Assembly: GCA_022376465.1 (NCBI GenBank)
Contig: JACDTU010000002.1
Location: 1,798,001-1,862,000, forward strand
Source of the DNA: Cubamyces lactineus
Lineage: Eukaryota; Basidiomycota; Agaricomycetes; Polyporales; Polyporaceae
DNA length: 64,000 nucleotides
Reading direction: 5' to 3'
A program made the position numbers and the translations under genes. Under the pieces are notes generated by a model, which made no database searches, was not told the origin of the DNA, and saw only the letters and a program-made list of their open reading frames with translations. Below are positions 23,644-34,346 of the stretch, piece after piece; position 1 is the first letter of the stretch, and each line of letters starts with the position of its first letter.

Positions 23644-24915
23644 GAGGCCAGCTAGGAGGACGGTCTGGCTAGCGAGGTGCTGCTAGGTTGTCGGACATTG
23701 CTGTCGTCAACATCCTTTATATGCCCACACATGATCGCAAGCTGGCTCAGGCCTGTCTGATCAGTGGGCGCTGTTTCGAATTCGACGCCCACAACGGTAC
23801 AGGTGAACCAGTCTAGAAATAGGAGCAGCGCGCGGAGCAACCGTACGTGGTATTCCATGATAAGGGTTGTGTTTCAGCTTCAAGTGACCTACCTTTGTCA
23901 TGCCGAATCATCCGACCTTGACACACTGCGAGCGACCATGCCTATACCACTGCACAGTTGCCCTGCTTAGCTCCACGGAGGTGAAGGGGGAGGTCGGCCA
24001 TCGAGATTTATTGCCGGCTGTGGCACCGGTAAGTCGGTTCAATCACTGCAGGTTCAACCATCACGGGCGCTGAGAATATTGTAAGCCTTGTCTTGGATGC
24101 GCATGCTGGCGGGTAGAACGCAAGGTCTCTTCTTACCGACTGAAGCGGATGATGAGCGTTGAACGTCTGGAAGCAGACAAAGTCGTTCAAAGTCAGACTG
24201 GCGATTGAGCCTAAGACACCGGAGGTGCAGCCGAAATTACACACTCACATCTACGATCATAAGCGCGGGCCGATGCTGCTAGCGCTACAGCCTCCTAGTA
24301 CTGTTGTGTTGTGCACTGGGAACCTGCAACAAAGCCCTCTCACAGTTGCCAAGTCGCTCACAGGTACCAGAAAGCCTGTTACCCTATCCACCGCAACAGA
24401 GGCCGGTCAAGTCACCGGGTTCACACACATCCACCTTGCGCGCACACACACACGGAGGCCGAAGAAGCAGCCAAGGAAACGTGGGGGGCGTCAGACCTGA
24501 TCGTATTACTACTGCCTCAGCGACTGCCCTAAAGTAATGTGGGGGAGGGCGTGGGGGACCTTTTCCTCGCATGCGAGACTAGTAAGGTAAAAAGTAGGAA
24601 AAAAGGGGTGGGTGGGACCACGGCTTGGGTAGCAAGCAAGACAACGTTAGGGGAGGATTGTGTACCTAGAAAGAGAGAGTCCGGAGTCCGTGCACGCAAC
24701 AACAGCGGGAATAAACACCGCGGAAAGGGGGATGGTATCGTAGCAATCTACAATGCGCGCTCGTCGTGGTAAAGTGTCCGAGAGAGAGAGAGGCCTTGGC
24801 TAAGGGGGCGGCCGAGTCCATGAGAGGAGTCCATGTGCACTACTTACACGTACGCGGGTCGTGAGCGTGGGTTCGGGAGGAGCAGCAGCGCGGGAGGCGA
24901 GGGACGGCCTCACGC
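23644..24915. other. Intergenic region between P450 and cupredoxin genes
   Basis: About 1.27 kb without a gene I can support. It should contain the P450 promoter and the cupredoxin 3' UTR. Short CA repeats lie near 24425-24455 and a GA repeat near 24780-24790. Confidence 0.5.
23715..23722 (-). promoter_or_regulatory. TATA box of the P450 gene
   Basis: The minus strand reads CATATAAAGG, about 72 nt upstream of the ATG at 23643, a normal fungal distance. Confidence 0.6.
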
Positions 24916-26459
24916 TTAGAGCGCGAGAACGGCAGCGGCGATCGCAGCGACACCGAGGAGTGCGCTCGACGCAACGGTGGAGCTCGCGCCGTTGGGCTTG
25001 CCGGTCGACGTGGGGTTCGCATCGGCGGAGGACGCGGTGGAGGCGGGCGCGCCGGAGGCACCGTTAGCCTGAGCGTTGGGCTGCGCGTTGGGCTGAGCGT
25101 CGACGGCGTTGTTGACGTTGGCCATGTCGGTGGGGAGCTGCATGGGCGCGCCGTGCGAGTTGAGGTCGATCGAGCCGTCGTCCTTGAGCACCTCGCGGTT
25201 CGCGCCGAGGAACGCACGAGTGTACATCACGTTCTCGAGGAAGACCTGGTGGTACTTGGGGTCGATCTTGGCCATGTCGATGTTCATGCCCCAGTTGGCA
25301 GCCTTGTCGGAGCCGTTGGTCATCTTGTCCGTGTACGCCATCATCGCAGCCATGTCCGACGAGTTCGCGACCGCACCGCCCATCATCTGGCCGACGGAGG
25401 TGGGAGCCATGTACGCCGACGGGGGGTTGATCATACCGAACATGCCCTTAGCGCAGTGACCGGGAGTGCCGCAGTAGAAGAAGATCGGGTTCGTGTCGTT
25501 GACAACCTGAGTGAACGTGAACGGCTTGTTCTGCTCGCCGGACGCGAAGGGCTGGTCGTCGGTCTTGTTGCAGATCTCGAGCTGCGACGACTTGGTGACC
25601 GTGTGGTTGTTGGCACCCCACATGAACATGACGGTGTCACCGACGGACGCATTCACCGCGAAGGGGATGTACCGGAGGACACCCTGGGTAGGGGCGACGA
25701 TAACGGTGTGCGTCGTACCAGAGCCACCGCTGCTGCCGGAGCTGTCACCAGACGTGGACGTAGGTGGGGTGTAGCTCCCGGCCGGGGGACCGTAGTTGGC
25801 AATGCATTCTATAGATGTCATCAGAATCAGAGAGCGCATGCCATGGAGATATGCAACTTACGCTGGACACAGTCGTTGTAGCCCGAGCTGCCCCAGTTAG
25901 TGCTACCAGAGCCGTAGGACATGGTGGAGGTAGACTGGGCGGCGTAAGTCGAAGAGGTCGACGTGTACTGCGCAGAGCTGCTGTCGGACATCATGGTGGA
26001 AGTGCTATCGGACATCATGGTGGAGGTTGGGTTGCAAGAACCGTCCTTGCTGCAGTCGCTGGAGGAGCTGCTGCTGGAACCGTAGTTGCCCGAAGAGCCA
26101 GAGCCCGAGTAGCCCGACCCTGAGCCAGAGTAACCTGAACCCGAGCCAGAGTAGCCCGACCCTGAGCCGGAGCCAGAGTAACTCGAACCCGAGCCAGAGT
26201 AGTTGGAGCCCGAGCCCGAGCCGGAGTAGCCGCTGGTGGATGAGGCGTACGCAGAGGACGCGGAGGAAGAGCCAGAGCCGTATCCGTACCTGTCATGCAC
26301 GAACTTAGTTACCAGATTTGGGGAGCGGAATGCTAAAGGAGGGACTTACTGCTGGTCAGTGCGCTTGAGAAGGGCAGCACCGTCGGCCTCGGGCCGGGGA
26401 AGGGCCGCAGCGAAGCCGGCGAGGAAAGTGGAGGCGACGAGAGTGGAGAAGACACGCAT
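24916..26459 (-). CDS. Secreted GPI-anchored cupredoxin with Ser/Gly/Tyr repeat region
   Basis: Three exons close in frame: 26459-26350, 26289-25862 and 25808-24916, giving 476 residues. The signal peptide is MRVFSTLVASTFLAGFAAAL, followed by a Kex2-like KR. Residues about 38-110 are tandem YSGSGSG-type repeats, then a Ser/Thr/Met-rich stretch with two STMMSDS copies. The cupredoxin domain holds all four type 1 copper ligands: His in WGANNHTVT, and Cys, His and Met in FYCGTPGHCAKGMFG. Several N-x-S/T sites follow. The C-terminus is Ser/Ala-rich and ends in a hydrophobic tail (LLGVAAIAAAVLAL), which predicts a GPI anchor. Such serine-rich cupredoxins are cell-wall or plasma-membrane electron carriers or structural proteins of unknown partner. 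Confidence 0.9.
26060..26285 (-). repeat. In-frame Ser-Gly-Tyr tandem repeat
   Basis: Imperfect repeats of a 12-18-nt unit encode YSGSG(SG)n inside exon 2 of the cupredoxin gene. On the + strand they appear as gagcc-(a/c)gag-type steps. This is a coding minisatellite likely to vary in length among strains. Confidence 0.75.
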
Positions 26460-28168
26460 TGTGAATAAGAATAGCTAAAAGACCGTCGAGGTGTGGGTGT
26501 CGGCGTTGGACAAGGGATGCGTCAATCTAGACGTGTGTATTGAAATGCCTCCCAGGAGGTTTTTGCAGCTACTGCCCCTATCAAAGAGGGTGATCTGCGC
26601 ACGCATTGGGTGAGTATACGCACACACGAGTGCAAAGAGGAAGAGGACATACCCCGAAGAACGAAAAGAAAGAGAGAGGGGGTCGAGAGTCGACTCGACT
26701 AAGATAGAGCCAAAGGCAGAAACGAAGGGGGCGAACGAAAAGGTTGACGAGGACAGGGCAGGCGGAGGGGGCTTATATTGGGGGACGGCGCCGGGCGAAT
26801 GGGCTTCGGAGATCGAAGTGTGCCATGGCGACAGATGATCTGAGTCTGCATCGACTGCACATCCACATCCACATCAGCCCCCCTTGGCCTCTCCGTCGCC
26901 CAAGCCTTCTGCCCAAATAATCACCCTCCTTCAGCCAATCCTCGCCTTCTCTCGACGCCAGCTCCTGCCCAGCCAATGATCGATGCGCGCATACGCCCTG
27001 CAGTGGGGAGAAGCCCCTCTGACAGCGAGCCCTCCTCGCGACTGCTGCCATCACAACTCAGCGTTACCAAACTTTCCCTTCCCCCGCCCTCATCGAATCC
27101 TTCCATCTCCCGTCCGCAATCCTATTCTTGCACCCCCGGCAAAAATACTCCTTGCAGTGCCCGAGCCCTCTGTTCATCATGTCACCCCCGTTCGCCTTCT
27201 CCACTCGCATCATCCGCCTCGAGCGTAGTGCTATCGACCACGATATTGCTGCTGCGCACCCGCGTGAAACTCACCCTTCCGTCCCCCAGGTACACTCTAT
27301 CATGATCGTGATCTTTCTGCACAGGTCCGCGAACATGTGCATCTCTCGACATTCGATCGTGGCCTCGGCCTTCCATTGAGCACTTTCCGCCGATGCAAAC
27401 GCTTCGACGTCGTCGCCGACCACGAATCTCCGTCCGCCTCCCAATCAGAAGAGACGATCTGCGTAAAAGTGAGGGTCGCAAATACCGAATAGCAGTCGAA
27501 TACAAACGGCCTAACGGTGCTGTGGGATAAAATGCCGCCCTGCCCGCTTCGCACAACGCAGCGCTGGCGACAATCACTGCACGAATCAACCCGTTGACGT
27601 GAGGGGGACCGCGCCTGCCCGGCTCCATGGCGTCGGGTTACGGTCCACCAGGACGACCGAGCCGCTCAGTCACCCGGTGGCAGGACTGTGGAGAGCGAAC
27701 GCGTCAAAAACTACTACTAACGTCCATCAAGAATCTTCAAGAACCCACCACGGACCAGTGTCATCTTGACCGTCAATCAGCCCGGCGTCACAAAGGATAG
27801 ACGCTACGCACCATATGCAGCGGCATGCTACTGTCGCATTGCATTCCATATCCGTCCAGTAAGAACACAGGGTCTGAACAGTACACACAACATCGCAGCA
27901 TTCCCAACATTGACCGTATCTCCATCCCATCCCGACTGCTCAGTCTACCCGGGAACTCGACAAGATCTCTCCAATGAAAATGACGACAGCCAACAAGCAT
28001 ACACCCGACAGATAGCAGGCAATACAAATACGTCCAACACGGTGCACGCACCGCTTCGATGACAATTGCCAGGGAGCCCGGAGCCCCCATATCTCAGGCG
28101 CACAGATCATCCGTCCAAGCTCGCCGTGAAGAGTCCGAGCCGACGTCTTATAGCGCATGCATGAGCAT
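26460..28168. other. Intergenic region upstream of the cupredoxin gene
   Basis: A 1.7-kb region. ORFs up to 148 codons occur (27182-27628, minus) but show no domain and no splice context. I call none. It holds the cupredoxin promoter and the 3' UTR of the next minus-strand gene. Confidence 0.5.
26773..26778 (-). promoter_or_regulatory. Possible TATA box of the cupredoxin gene
   Basis: The minus strand reads AATATAAG within GC-rich DNA, about 315 nt upstream of the ATG. If it is real, the 5' leader is long. A GA/CT-rich tract lies between (26630-26690). Confidence 0.3.
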
Positions 28169-29581
28169 TTACGCCCGCAGCGGACGGACACCCGAGGGCA
28201 GCCCCACCCGCATCGAGGGTTGCCGCCCGCGAACCCCGGCAGGCACCCCGCCCAGAGGCGCTGGCATGCGCATCGGCCTCGTCGGGGACTCCCTCGAGAC
28301 CGGGTTCGAGTTCGACGGGGTGCGCGGAAACGGGGTCGGCGCAGCAGGAACGCGTGTGGGGAACGGCGCAGGTGCAGGTGCTGGCGCACGGGCTTCATCT
28401 CTGGCGAACGAACCTTCGTTCCCGCCCTCTTCGTCGCCGTCGCCGTCGTCATTACCGTGGAAGCGCACCTTTGCGTTCCGCTTCGCGTCGCGGAGAGCCC
28501 GGAGGCGAGCCATGGACTTCGTGACATGCTCTTCGCTCCCTCCGCCTGCGGCGCCGCCCGCTGCGCGTCGGTCAGCGAGCGTGGGACCTCGTGCGATTCG
28601 GGGTGGGGCGTCGTCCCATTGGATTGTCGGGCGCGGGCGCGAAAGCTCCATGGTCTTGGGTTCTGGTGCCCGGTCTTCTACCGCAGGAGGCGCATTGGAG
28701 GACGTCAGATGGGAGCGGACGCCCCGTTCGCGCTCGTCGAAGAGCCATTCAGGCAGGTCGGACGGGTCGCGCGCCTTGGAGATGTGATAGGCTTTCATTG
28801 CGCGGGTGAGGCGGGACTCTCCTCCCACAGGCGTTTCTGATACAATCAACGGGAGGCGCGGAATCTCGTAAACACTTCGTTCTGACACGTCCCGCGAGAT
28901 CAGTACGAGAGACCCGGACGCACCTTCGCCGCTATAAGTCGCAACATTCGTCGACCACGCCTTGCTGACGCTGATAGTGAGATTGCTCGCGACGCTCGTG
29001 ATACTCGTCCAGAGCGACGACCCGTGCCCCATGGTAGGCTTCCCATCTCCTTTCTCTTCGCCCTCTCCTTCGTCTAGACTCGTTCGCGACGATGCTACGC
29101 TAGAAGGAGACATAGAGAGCTCTGAGGCACCTGAAGATGAGTCTGACATCACATCCTCGCTCGTGCGCGTGCGGTAGGGGTAATCATCCGCAGACCGTAC
29201 AGGGCGGCGTCCATCGCCGATCACTCTCTGAGTCGGAGCGCGTCCAATCCTGCGAGACGTTGGCAGACCGGGGAGAGGAGGCGGGGGTTCAGAGCGTGAG
29301 GACGTAGGTCGAGGGTCGGCCTTGCGGTCGAGTGAGCGAGATCGCACGTTTGGCCTGGGTGCTGACGGCAGAGAATTCAAAGACTTCTGTGGTCGGAGGG
29401 TGCGCGCCTGCGTGGGAAGAGGCGGAGGGGCATAGCTAGACGGAGGAGGCGGCCGTTCGCTCGCGGAACTCCTTGGACGCGGAGGATAGTCAGATTGTCT
29501 CGCCGCTCCTGTGTTAAAGGAGCGCGCGCGAGGGGTCGATGGCAGTCCGACGTTGGGACGAGCGGGGAGAGACATATACAA
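28169..29581 (-). CDS. Basic Pro/Ser-rich protein, possibly Mso1-like
   Basis: A single uninterrupted frame of 470 residues, unusual in this intron-dense window. The N-terminal 120 residues are Pro/Arg/Ser-rich (SYAPPPLPTQ; PPPPLPGLPTSRR). A Ser-rich stretch follows. The only well-ordered part is about residues 190-285: SLWTSITSVASNLTISVSKA, then SRLTRAMKAYHISKARDPSD and LPEWLFDERERG. The pattern of an RxLxxYHxxKA segment followed by LPxWL is reminiscent of the Sec1-binding region of Mso1, an exocytosis factor, but this comes from memory of the family and is tentative. The C-terminus is Arg/Pro/Ala-rich (APAPAPAPFPTRVP). Start 29575 (MSLPARP) is an equally good alternative. It is divergent from the SQR gene. 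Confidence 0.7.
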   Translation of the reverse strand: MYMSLPARPNVGLPSTPRARSFNTGAARQSDYPPRPRSSASERPPPPSSYAPPPLPTQARTLRPQKSLNSLPSAPRPNVRSRSLDRKADPRPTSSRSEPPPPLPGLPTSRRIGRAPTQRVIGDGRRPVRSADDYPYRTRTSEDVMSDSSSGASELSMSPSSVASSRTSLDEGEGEEKGDGKPTMGHGSSLWTSITSVASNLTISVSKAWSTNVATYSGEGASGSLVLISRDVSERSVYEIPRLPLIVSETPVGGESRLTRAMKAYHISKARDPSDLPEWLFDERERGVRSHLTSSNAPPAVEDRAPEPKTMELSRPRPTIQWDDAPPRIARGPTLADRRAAGGAAGGGSEEHVTKSMARLRALRDAKRNAKVRFHGNDDGDGDEEGGNEGSFARDEARAPAPAPAPFPTRVPAAPTPFPRTPSNSNPVSRESPTRPMRMPAPLGGVPAGVRGRQPSMRVGLPSGVRPLRA

Positions 29582-30626
29582 ACCGATACCGCGGGTAAAC
29601 GATAGCTTGCGAAAGGCGACGATGGTTGGGTGGGCGCGAGAAAGGGTTCAGTCCTGCTGCTGCTGTTGGGCGAAAAGAGAAGGCTACGACCGCACAGCGG
29701 GTGTAGAAGAAGGGAGAAGCCACTAATACACCGAGGAGCTGAACGAAAAGAAGAAAGGAAGGAAGGAGGGTCAGCGACCGTCACAGCGGTACGCGTGCGC
29801 AGGGAGGGAGGTTCTGTAGTCAGGGTTGGGTACCCACCGATCCACCGTTATATGCAAGGCTCGAGTGTGGGAGTGGCGTTGGAAACCGTCACAACCGTCG
29901 AACGTACTCGTGCAACCTGCTGCTGTATGTCGTGGCGGATGTCGAGCTGACTTGCAGGCACGGTATGTGGGATGTCGGTAGAGGTTACTCCGGTTGGACA
30001 GTAGAGAAGGACGTGTGACAGAAGGATATCAAGAGGGCGACAGGACGGTGAGTGAACTGCCAGCAGTTCGTCCCAGTGCAGCTCTTGCGGGAGGTCGTGA
30101 GCGACGTGCAAGGCGTACGGAACTCAAGTACGGCGAGTACAGCGAGTGCGGTGGAGGAGGAAGAGAGAGCGGGCGGCGGTTTCGATGGATACTCCAGTGC
30201 GGCCGCGCGGTCCAGGAGACCGGATCGGCATCAGTCGCACAATTCGAGGTCGAGACGGCTTTTGTTCTCATTTGCGGTGAGAGCTCTCTGGGCAGGACAG
30301 ATCCCGGCATGTGTTGCACGAAGACATTGCGTGTATGCAAGACGACGAGCTACAGCAGCTGGTCGTCGTTCAAGGGAGCGTCGAGGATGAACGATGTCGC
30401 GCGCTCGCCACAACGGGCGATGACCTCAGCAGGTCACGATGACGAAGATGTTGCGCCTTCGCCTTTCCAGGCTGAGCCAGCTCGTGCCAATTCCGAATTT
30501 CTCGTCTGCACTTAACGGCGAGCTCGCCACGCCCTCCAGCGCACTCCCACCACTCTCTTTCTGACCGCTTACACTCCTTCTGCTGCTCGCGCGCACGGAA
30601 AAGCTCTCAGAAAACATAGAGACAAA
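29582..30626. other. Divergent intergenic region, Mso1-like / SQR
   Basis: A 1.04-kb region holding both promoters. It contains short GCT repeats near 29655-29665 and GA-rich DNA near 29740-29770. Open frames up to 173 codons are unsupported by domain or composition. Confidence 0.45.
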
Positions 30627-32341
30627 ATGCTCGCACTCAGGTCAAAGGCGCTAATGAAGTCATCGCCTGCTGCTGCCGCCCGTCGCTGGGCGAGCACCGC
30701 CGCGGACAAGGACAAGTTCAAGGTCGTCGTCGTCGGAGCGGGTGCGTAGCAGCTGTCTGATACATCAGTCGCCGCCGTGTCAGTGGCTGATCGTCGCGCA
30801 CGCCTTCTGTCTTTCACAGGCTCCGGTGGTTTGACTGTGGCGAACCAAATCTACAATCGTTTCAAAAGCGCGGGCAAGGCTCTCAACCCCGGTGATATTG
30901 CTATCGTCGATGCTGCTGAGTACCACTACTACCAGGTGTGTGTAATGCATGTCGCGCTTGTCTCTGCGGGGCACTCACATGCGCATTCGCGGTCGTTTCT
31001 CGGATAGCCCGGATGGTGAGTATCGTGGCGTTCGAGACCGTGTCGTCCTGTCCGCTCACACACATGCCATATAGGACTCTCGTGGGTGCCGGCTTGAAGC
31101 GCAAAGACGAGACCCGCCGGAGGTTGGACTCGCTGATCCCTGCCCACCTCGCGCACATCCCTGAGAACGTGAAGGCGTTCGAGCCCAAGTCGTCTTCGGT
31201 CACGACGGCCTCTGGTCGCAAGATCGGCTACGAAAACCTGGTTGTCGCAACCGGCCTGCAGATTAACTGGTCGACTATCCCTGGCCTCGAGAAGGCTCTT
31301 GCCGACCCATCGTCTGGCGTGTCTTCCATCTATTCGTACAACACGTGCGACAAGGTGTGGAAGGACATCGACAGTCTCCGCTCTGGCAAGGCCATCTTCA
31401 CGCAGCCGGCAGGCGTTATCAAGTGCGCTGGTGGTACGCCCCATAGTCATACACTTGCGCATTCTCAGTACCTCACTCGTTCACAGCTCCCCAAAAGATC
31501 ATGTGGATGGCCTGGGACCGCTTCCGCAAGACCGGTCGGGGCGACACCATCTCTGTAGACTTCTACACGGGCATGCCGTCCATGTTCAGCGTGAAGAAGT
31601 ACTCGGACGCGCTCAACGAGCTCCGCAAGGAGCGCGGCGTCGGCGGCTTCTTCCAGCACAACCTCGTCAGCCTGGACCCCGAGGCGCACAAGGCGACGTT
31701 CAAGACCGCCGACGGCACCGTCGACGTCGACTATACCCTCCTGCACGTCTCCCCGCCTATGGGCCCGCTCGACTTCATCAAGGGGTCGCCGATTTCGGAC
31801 CAGGCTGGCTGGGTGTCCGTCGACCAGGCCACGCTCCGCCACACAAACCCTGAGTTCGGTAACGTGTGGGCGCTGGGCGACTGCTCGAGTCTGCCGACGA
31901 GCAAGACTGCCGCTGCTATCACCGCCCAGGCACCCGTCCTTACTGAGAACTTGTTCTCGCTCGTCGATACCGGCAAGGTCGCGAACGCCGCCTACGACGG
32001 CTACACGAGTTGCCCGGTAAGCATTCTGCGAACACGTTACCGGTGGTGTTACACGAGGCTTACGCGGATATAGCTCCTCACTGGTTACGGCCAGCTCATG
32101 CTCGCGGAGTTCAAGTACGGCCTTGAGCCCAAGGAGTCCTTCAGCAACGTGCTTGGCGACCAGGTCACCCCGCGCTCCGCGTTCTACTACCTCAAGAAGG
32201 ACTTCTTCCCCTTCGTTTACTGGCGGTACATGGTATGTCACTCGCGCCGTCTGTCACACGATCCGATAACGAACATTTCCACAGCTCCAGGGCAACTGGT
32301 TCGGCTCGAAGGGCTTCGTCCGCCCGACGTTCGGCCAGTGA
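30627..32341 (+). CDS. SQR: Mitochondrial sulfide:quinone oxidoreductase
   Basis: Seven exons close in frame: 30627-30741, 30820-30935, 31008-31015, 31075-31433, 31487-32016, 32074-32232 and 32285-32341, giving 447 residues. The third exon is only 8 nt and restores the conserved YHYYQPGWTLVGAG. The basic, Ser/Ala-rich N-terminus (MLALRSKALMKSSPAAAARR) looks like a mitochondrial presequence. The FAD motif VVVGAGSGG follows. Two redox cysteines are present, in IKCAGAPQKIM and in WALGDCSSLPTSKTAAAI, matching the two catalytic Cys of animal SQOR. The hydrophobic C-terminus (FYYLKKDFFPFVYWRYM) should contact the membrane. The enzyme oxidises H2S, passing electrons to ubiquinone (Hmt2 in fission yeast). 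The stop at 32339-32341 is convergent with RMP1. Confidence 0.95.
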
Positions 32342-32702
32342 ACGAGTGCTTCATGTGTAGTAGTTACGATCTAATGTATTGCTGGATCTTGGATAATGTA
32401 TTGCATGTTTGCTAAACGAGAGTGGGGCGAGTTCCTCACGGTGATTCGTACTCATAGTTCGCTTATGCATGGGCCCTAACCGAGAATCCATCTACACAAC
32501 ACTCAACATCGAGTGTATCTCGTGTGTGTCCTGGTATGTCAAGTCAGTGGGTGCAACGCCACTAGGTTGTGAGTCGACCCGGCAAGTCGTATTTCGAACA
32601 GATCTAGTTCAGGTCGGCTCGAAGTTCGAACACTTCGAACGCGGTTCGTCTCCGTCCACGGCAGACCTCCGAGCTCCGAGGGGACTCGGAGTCCTTCCGG
32701 CC
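32342..32702. other. Convergent SQR/RMP1 3' region with inverted repeats
   Basis: This 361-bp region holds both 3' ends. Two dyads are visible: GTTCGAA-cac-TTCGAAC at 32624-32640 and CTCCGAG-ggga-CTCGGAG at 32674-32691. No ORF is supportable. Confidence 0.65.
32674..32691 (-). repeat. Perfect 7-bp stem-loop just after the RMP1 stop
   Basis: CTCCGAG, a 4-nt loop GGGA, and CTCGGAG. It begins 12 nt beyond the RMP1 stop codon on the minus strand, so it would form in the RMP1 3' UTR. Confidence 0.7.
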
Positions 32703-34122
32703 TCAAAAACCAAAGATATCATCTATTTCGTCCCGCTTTTTCTTCTTTTTCTTGGCCGGTTTGCTGCTCTCGCCGTCCGTCTTCTTCCGTTTCGGGGCGC
32801 TCGGCATAGCCGGGGCTGATGTTTCCTCGAGAGGCTTGATTGCGGACAGAGGCACTAGCGATTGTTCTAATGGAACGTCAATGAATACAAAATGCGACGG
32901 AGAGCACCTCCGGAGGGAACACAGCGCGTACCGATCGATTGGGCTAGCTCGTTGGAGAGGGAAAACGACGTGGAGTCCGGCGGTTGTGGTTGTTCGTCGG
33001 AGAGCGAAAGTGCAGTTGCATCCGCGTCGAAGGCGTCGGTGACGTTCTCTTCGGGTGCCAGAGATTTGGGTGGGCGAGCGAGCGAACTTCCTAAATCTTC
33101 ATCCACAAATTCGCCTGGCCCCGGGTCAGCAGGTGGCGATTTGGATTTCGAGTGAGTTCTTGAGGGTCCAGGCGCTGGAGGTGCCTCAACGGGGAGTGCC
33201 TTCACGAGCTGCCTGACCTTTCCTGCATACGTAGGCTATTGGACGGACGGAGGTAAGCGATGAAGGCGCGTCCCTTGACATAGCGATGACGCAAGACCAC
33301 TTACGAAAATGGCCTGCAGCACTCGGAAAGCCGCAGACCAAGCCACTTCGAGTGCACCTCTGACTTCAGACAGGAGGATGCTCAAGCGTGATGCAATGGC
33401 TGCGAGCGTGAGCACCAGCTGGAGGAATGCACCGCTCTGCATCATAAGCGTGAATGACCTGTTCGGGGCGGGGGCGCACATCGGTCAGCTCGACGGGGGC
33501 GGCGCCACTGCGCGTCGGGGTACGCACTCGTATGCATGGAGGAGGCGCTCTCGAGCCTGGCGAGAGCATTTGAGCATAGTGACACCGGAAAAGGGCACAG
33601 ACATTCAGTCGTCCGGCAAGCTTACTCGGTCGATGAGCATGCAACATGCAGAACATCTCTCCATTACGAAGAGCAATACTCTTGCATCTGGACAATGGGT
33701 CCATGGGCCTTTCAGCAGCTTCGTCCTACGCGTCAACAGGCACACCGTCGGTCAGAGACACCATGTACCTCGAAGAGCATTGGCACTTACGTCCGTGAGG
33801 AAGGGTCACCCCAGAATGCAAGTCGGAGGCTCTCGACTACATCGTCGATGTGCATTTCGTCGACGCGCTCTCCGTACTTCCTCATCTCCGCAACGCGTTG
33901 CCAAAAGAGTGCTGTGCGATGCTGATTTTTGCCCTTGTAGTACAGCCTCTCCAACACCTGAAGTTCGGTACGGTGGCTTGCCAAGGCGGCTTGCAGTCTC
34001 CGAGTAGCTGATTTAAGTTGCTTGAGAACTGCATCGATTGTTGGCGTGTTTGCAGAGTCTACAGTAGCTCTTGGAAGACAATTTAGCGGAGGAGGATGTG
34101 TCTGCCGACGAGGGATGGTCAT
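32703..34122 (-). CDS. RMP1: RNase MRP subunit Rmp1-like nucleolar protein
   Basis: Six exons close in frame: 34122-33791, 33725-33626, 33556-33528, 33458-33305, 33235-32932 and 32866-32703, giving 360 residues. Exon 3 is 29 nt. The N-terminal domain has the signature LERLYYKGKNQHRTALFWQR, matching the Rmp1/NEPRO NKNQHR...WW pattern, followed by RLAFWGD. Exon 2 gives LLKGPWTHCPDARVLLF; exons 3-4 give ARERLLHAYESFTLMMQSGA, then FLQLVLTLAAIASRLSILL. The tail is Ser/Pro-rich, then polylysine (AKKKKKKRDEIDDIFGF), a likely nuclear/nucleolar signal with an acidic-aromatic end. Rmp1 is the RNase MRP-specific subunit acting in 5.8S rRNA processing. Assignment rests on motif resemblance. It shares a 224-bp promoter region with beta-adaptin. 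Confidence 0.75.
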
Positions 34123-34346
34123 GGTGCAGTACAAGCTACAGCTTCAGTAGGCGAAGCGGCCCGCGCTGCCTCGAGTCCGGACGCGTCGGACTTGGTGGGC
34201 GAGATGGCCGGCGCTTACAACAAGTCCTTGCTGACCCTGTTCCCCCACCCATCTGGCATCGCTTCACCCTGGCTACTTGGATCATATACCCCTGCTATCT
34301 TACTATACTCGTACTCGCACCTAGGCGCGGCTTCTAGCCTTGCATC

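Noticed and set aside
26060..26285. Regular short repeats that could suggest a CRISPR or satellite array
   Set aside because: The units are contiguous, without spacers, and translate in frame to YSGSG repeats of a secreted protein.
27182..27628. 148-codon minus-strand ORF upstream of the cupredoxin
   Set aside because: Composition looks random (Arg-rich, no domain) and another ORF lies on the opposite strand; not enough to call a gene.
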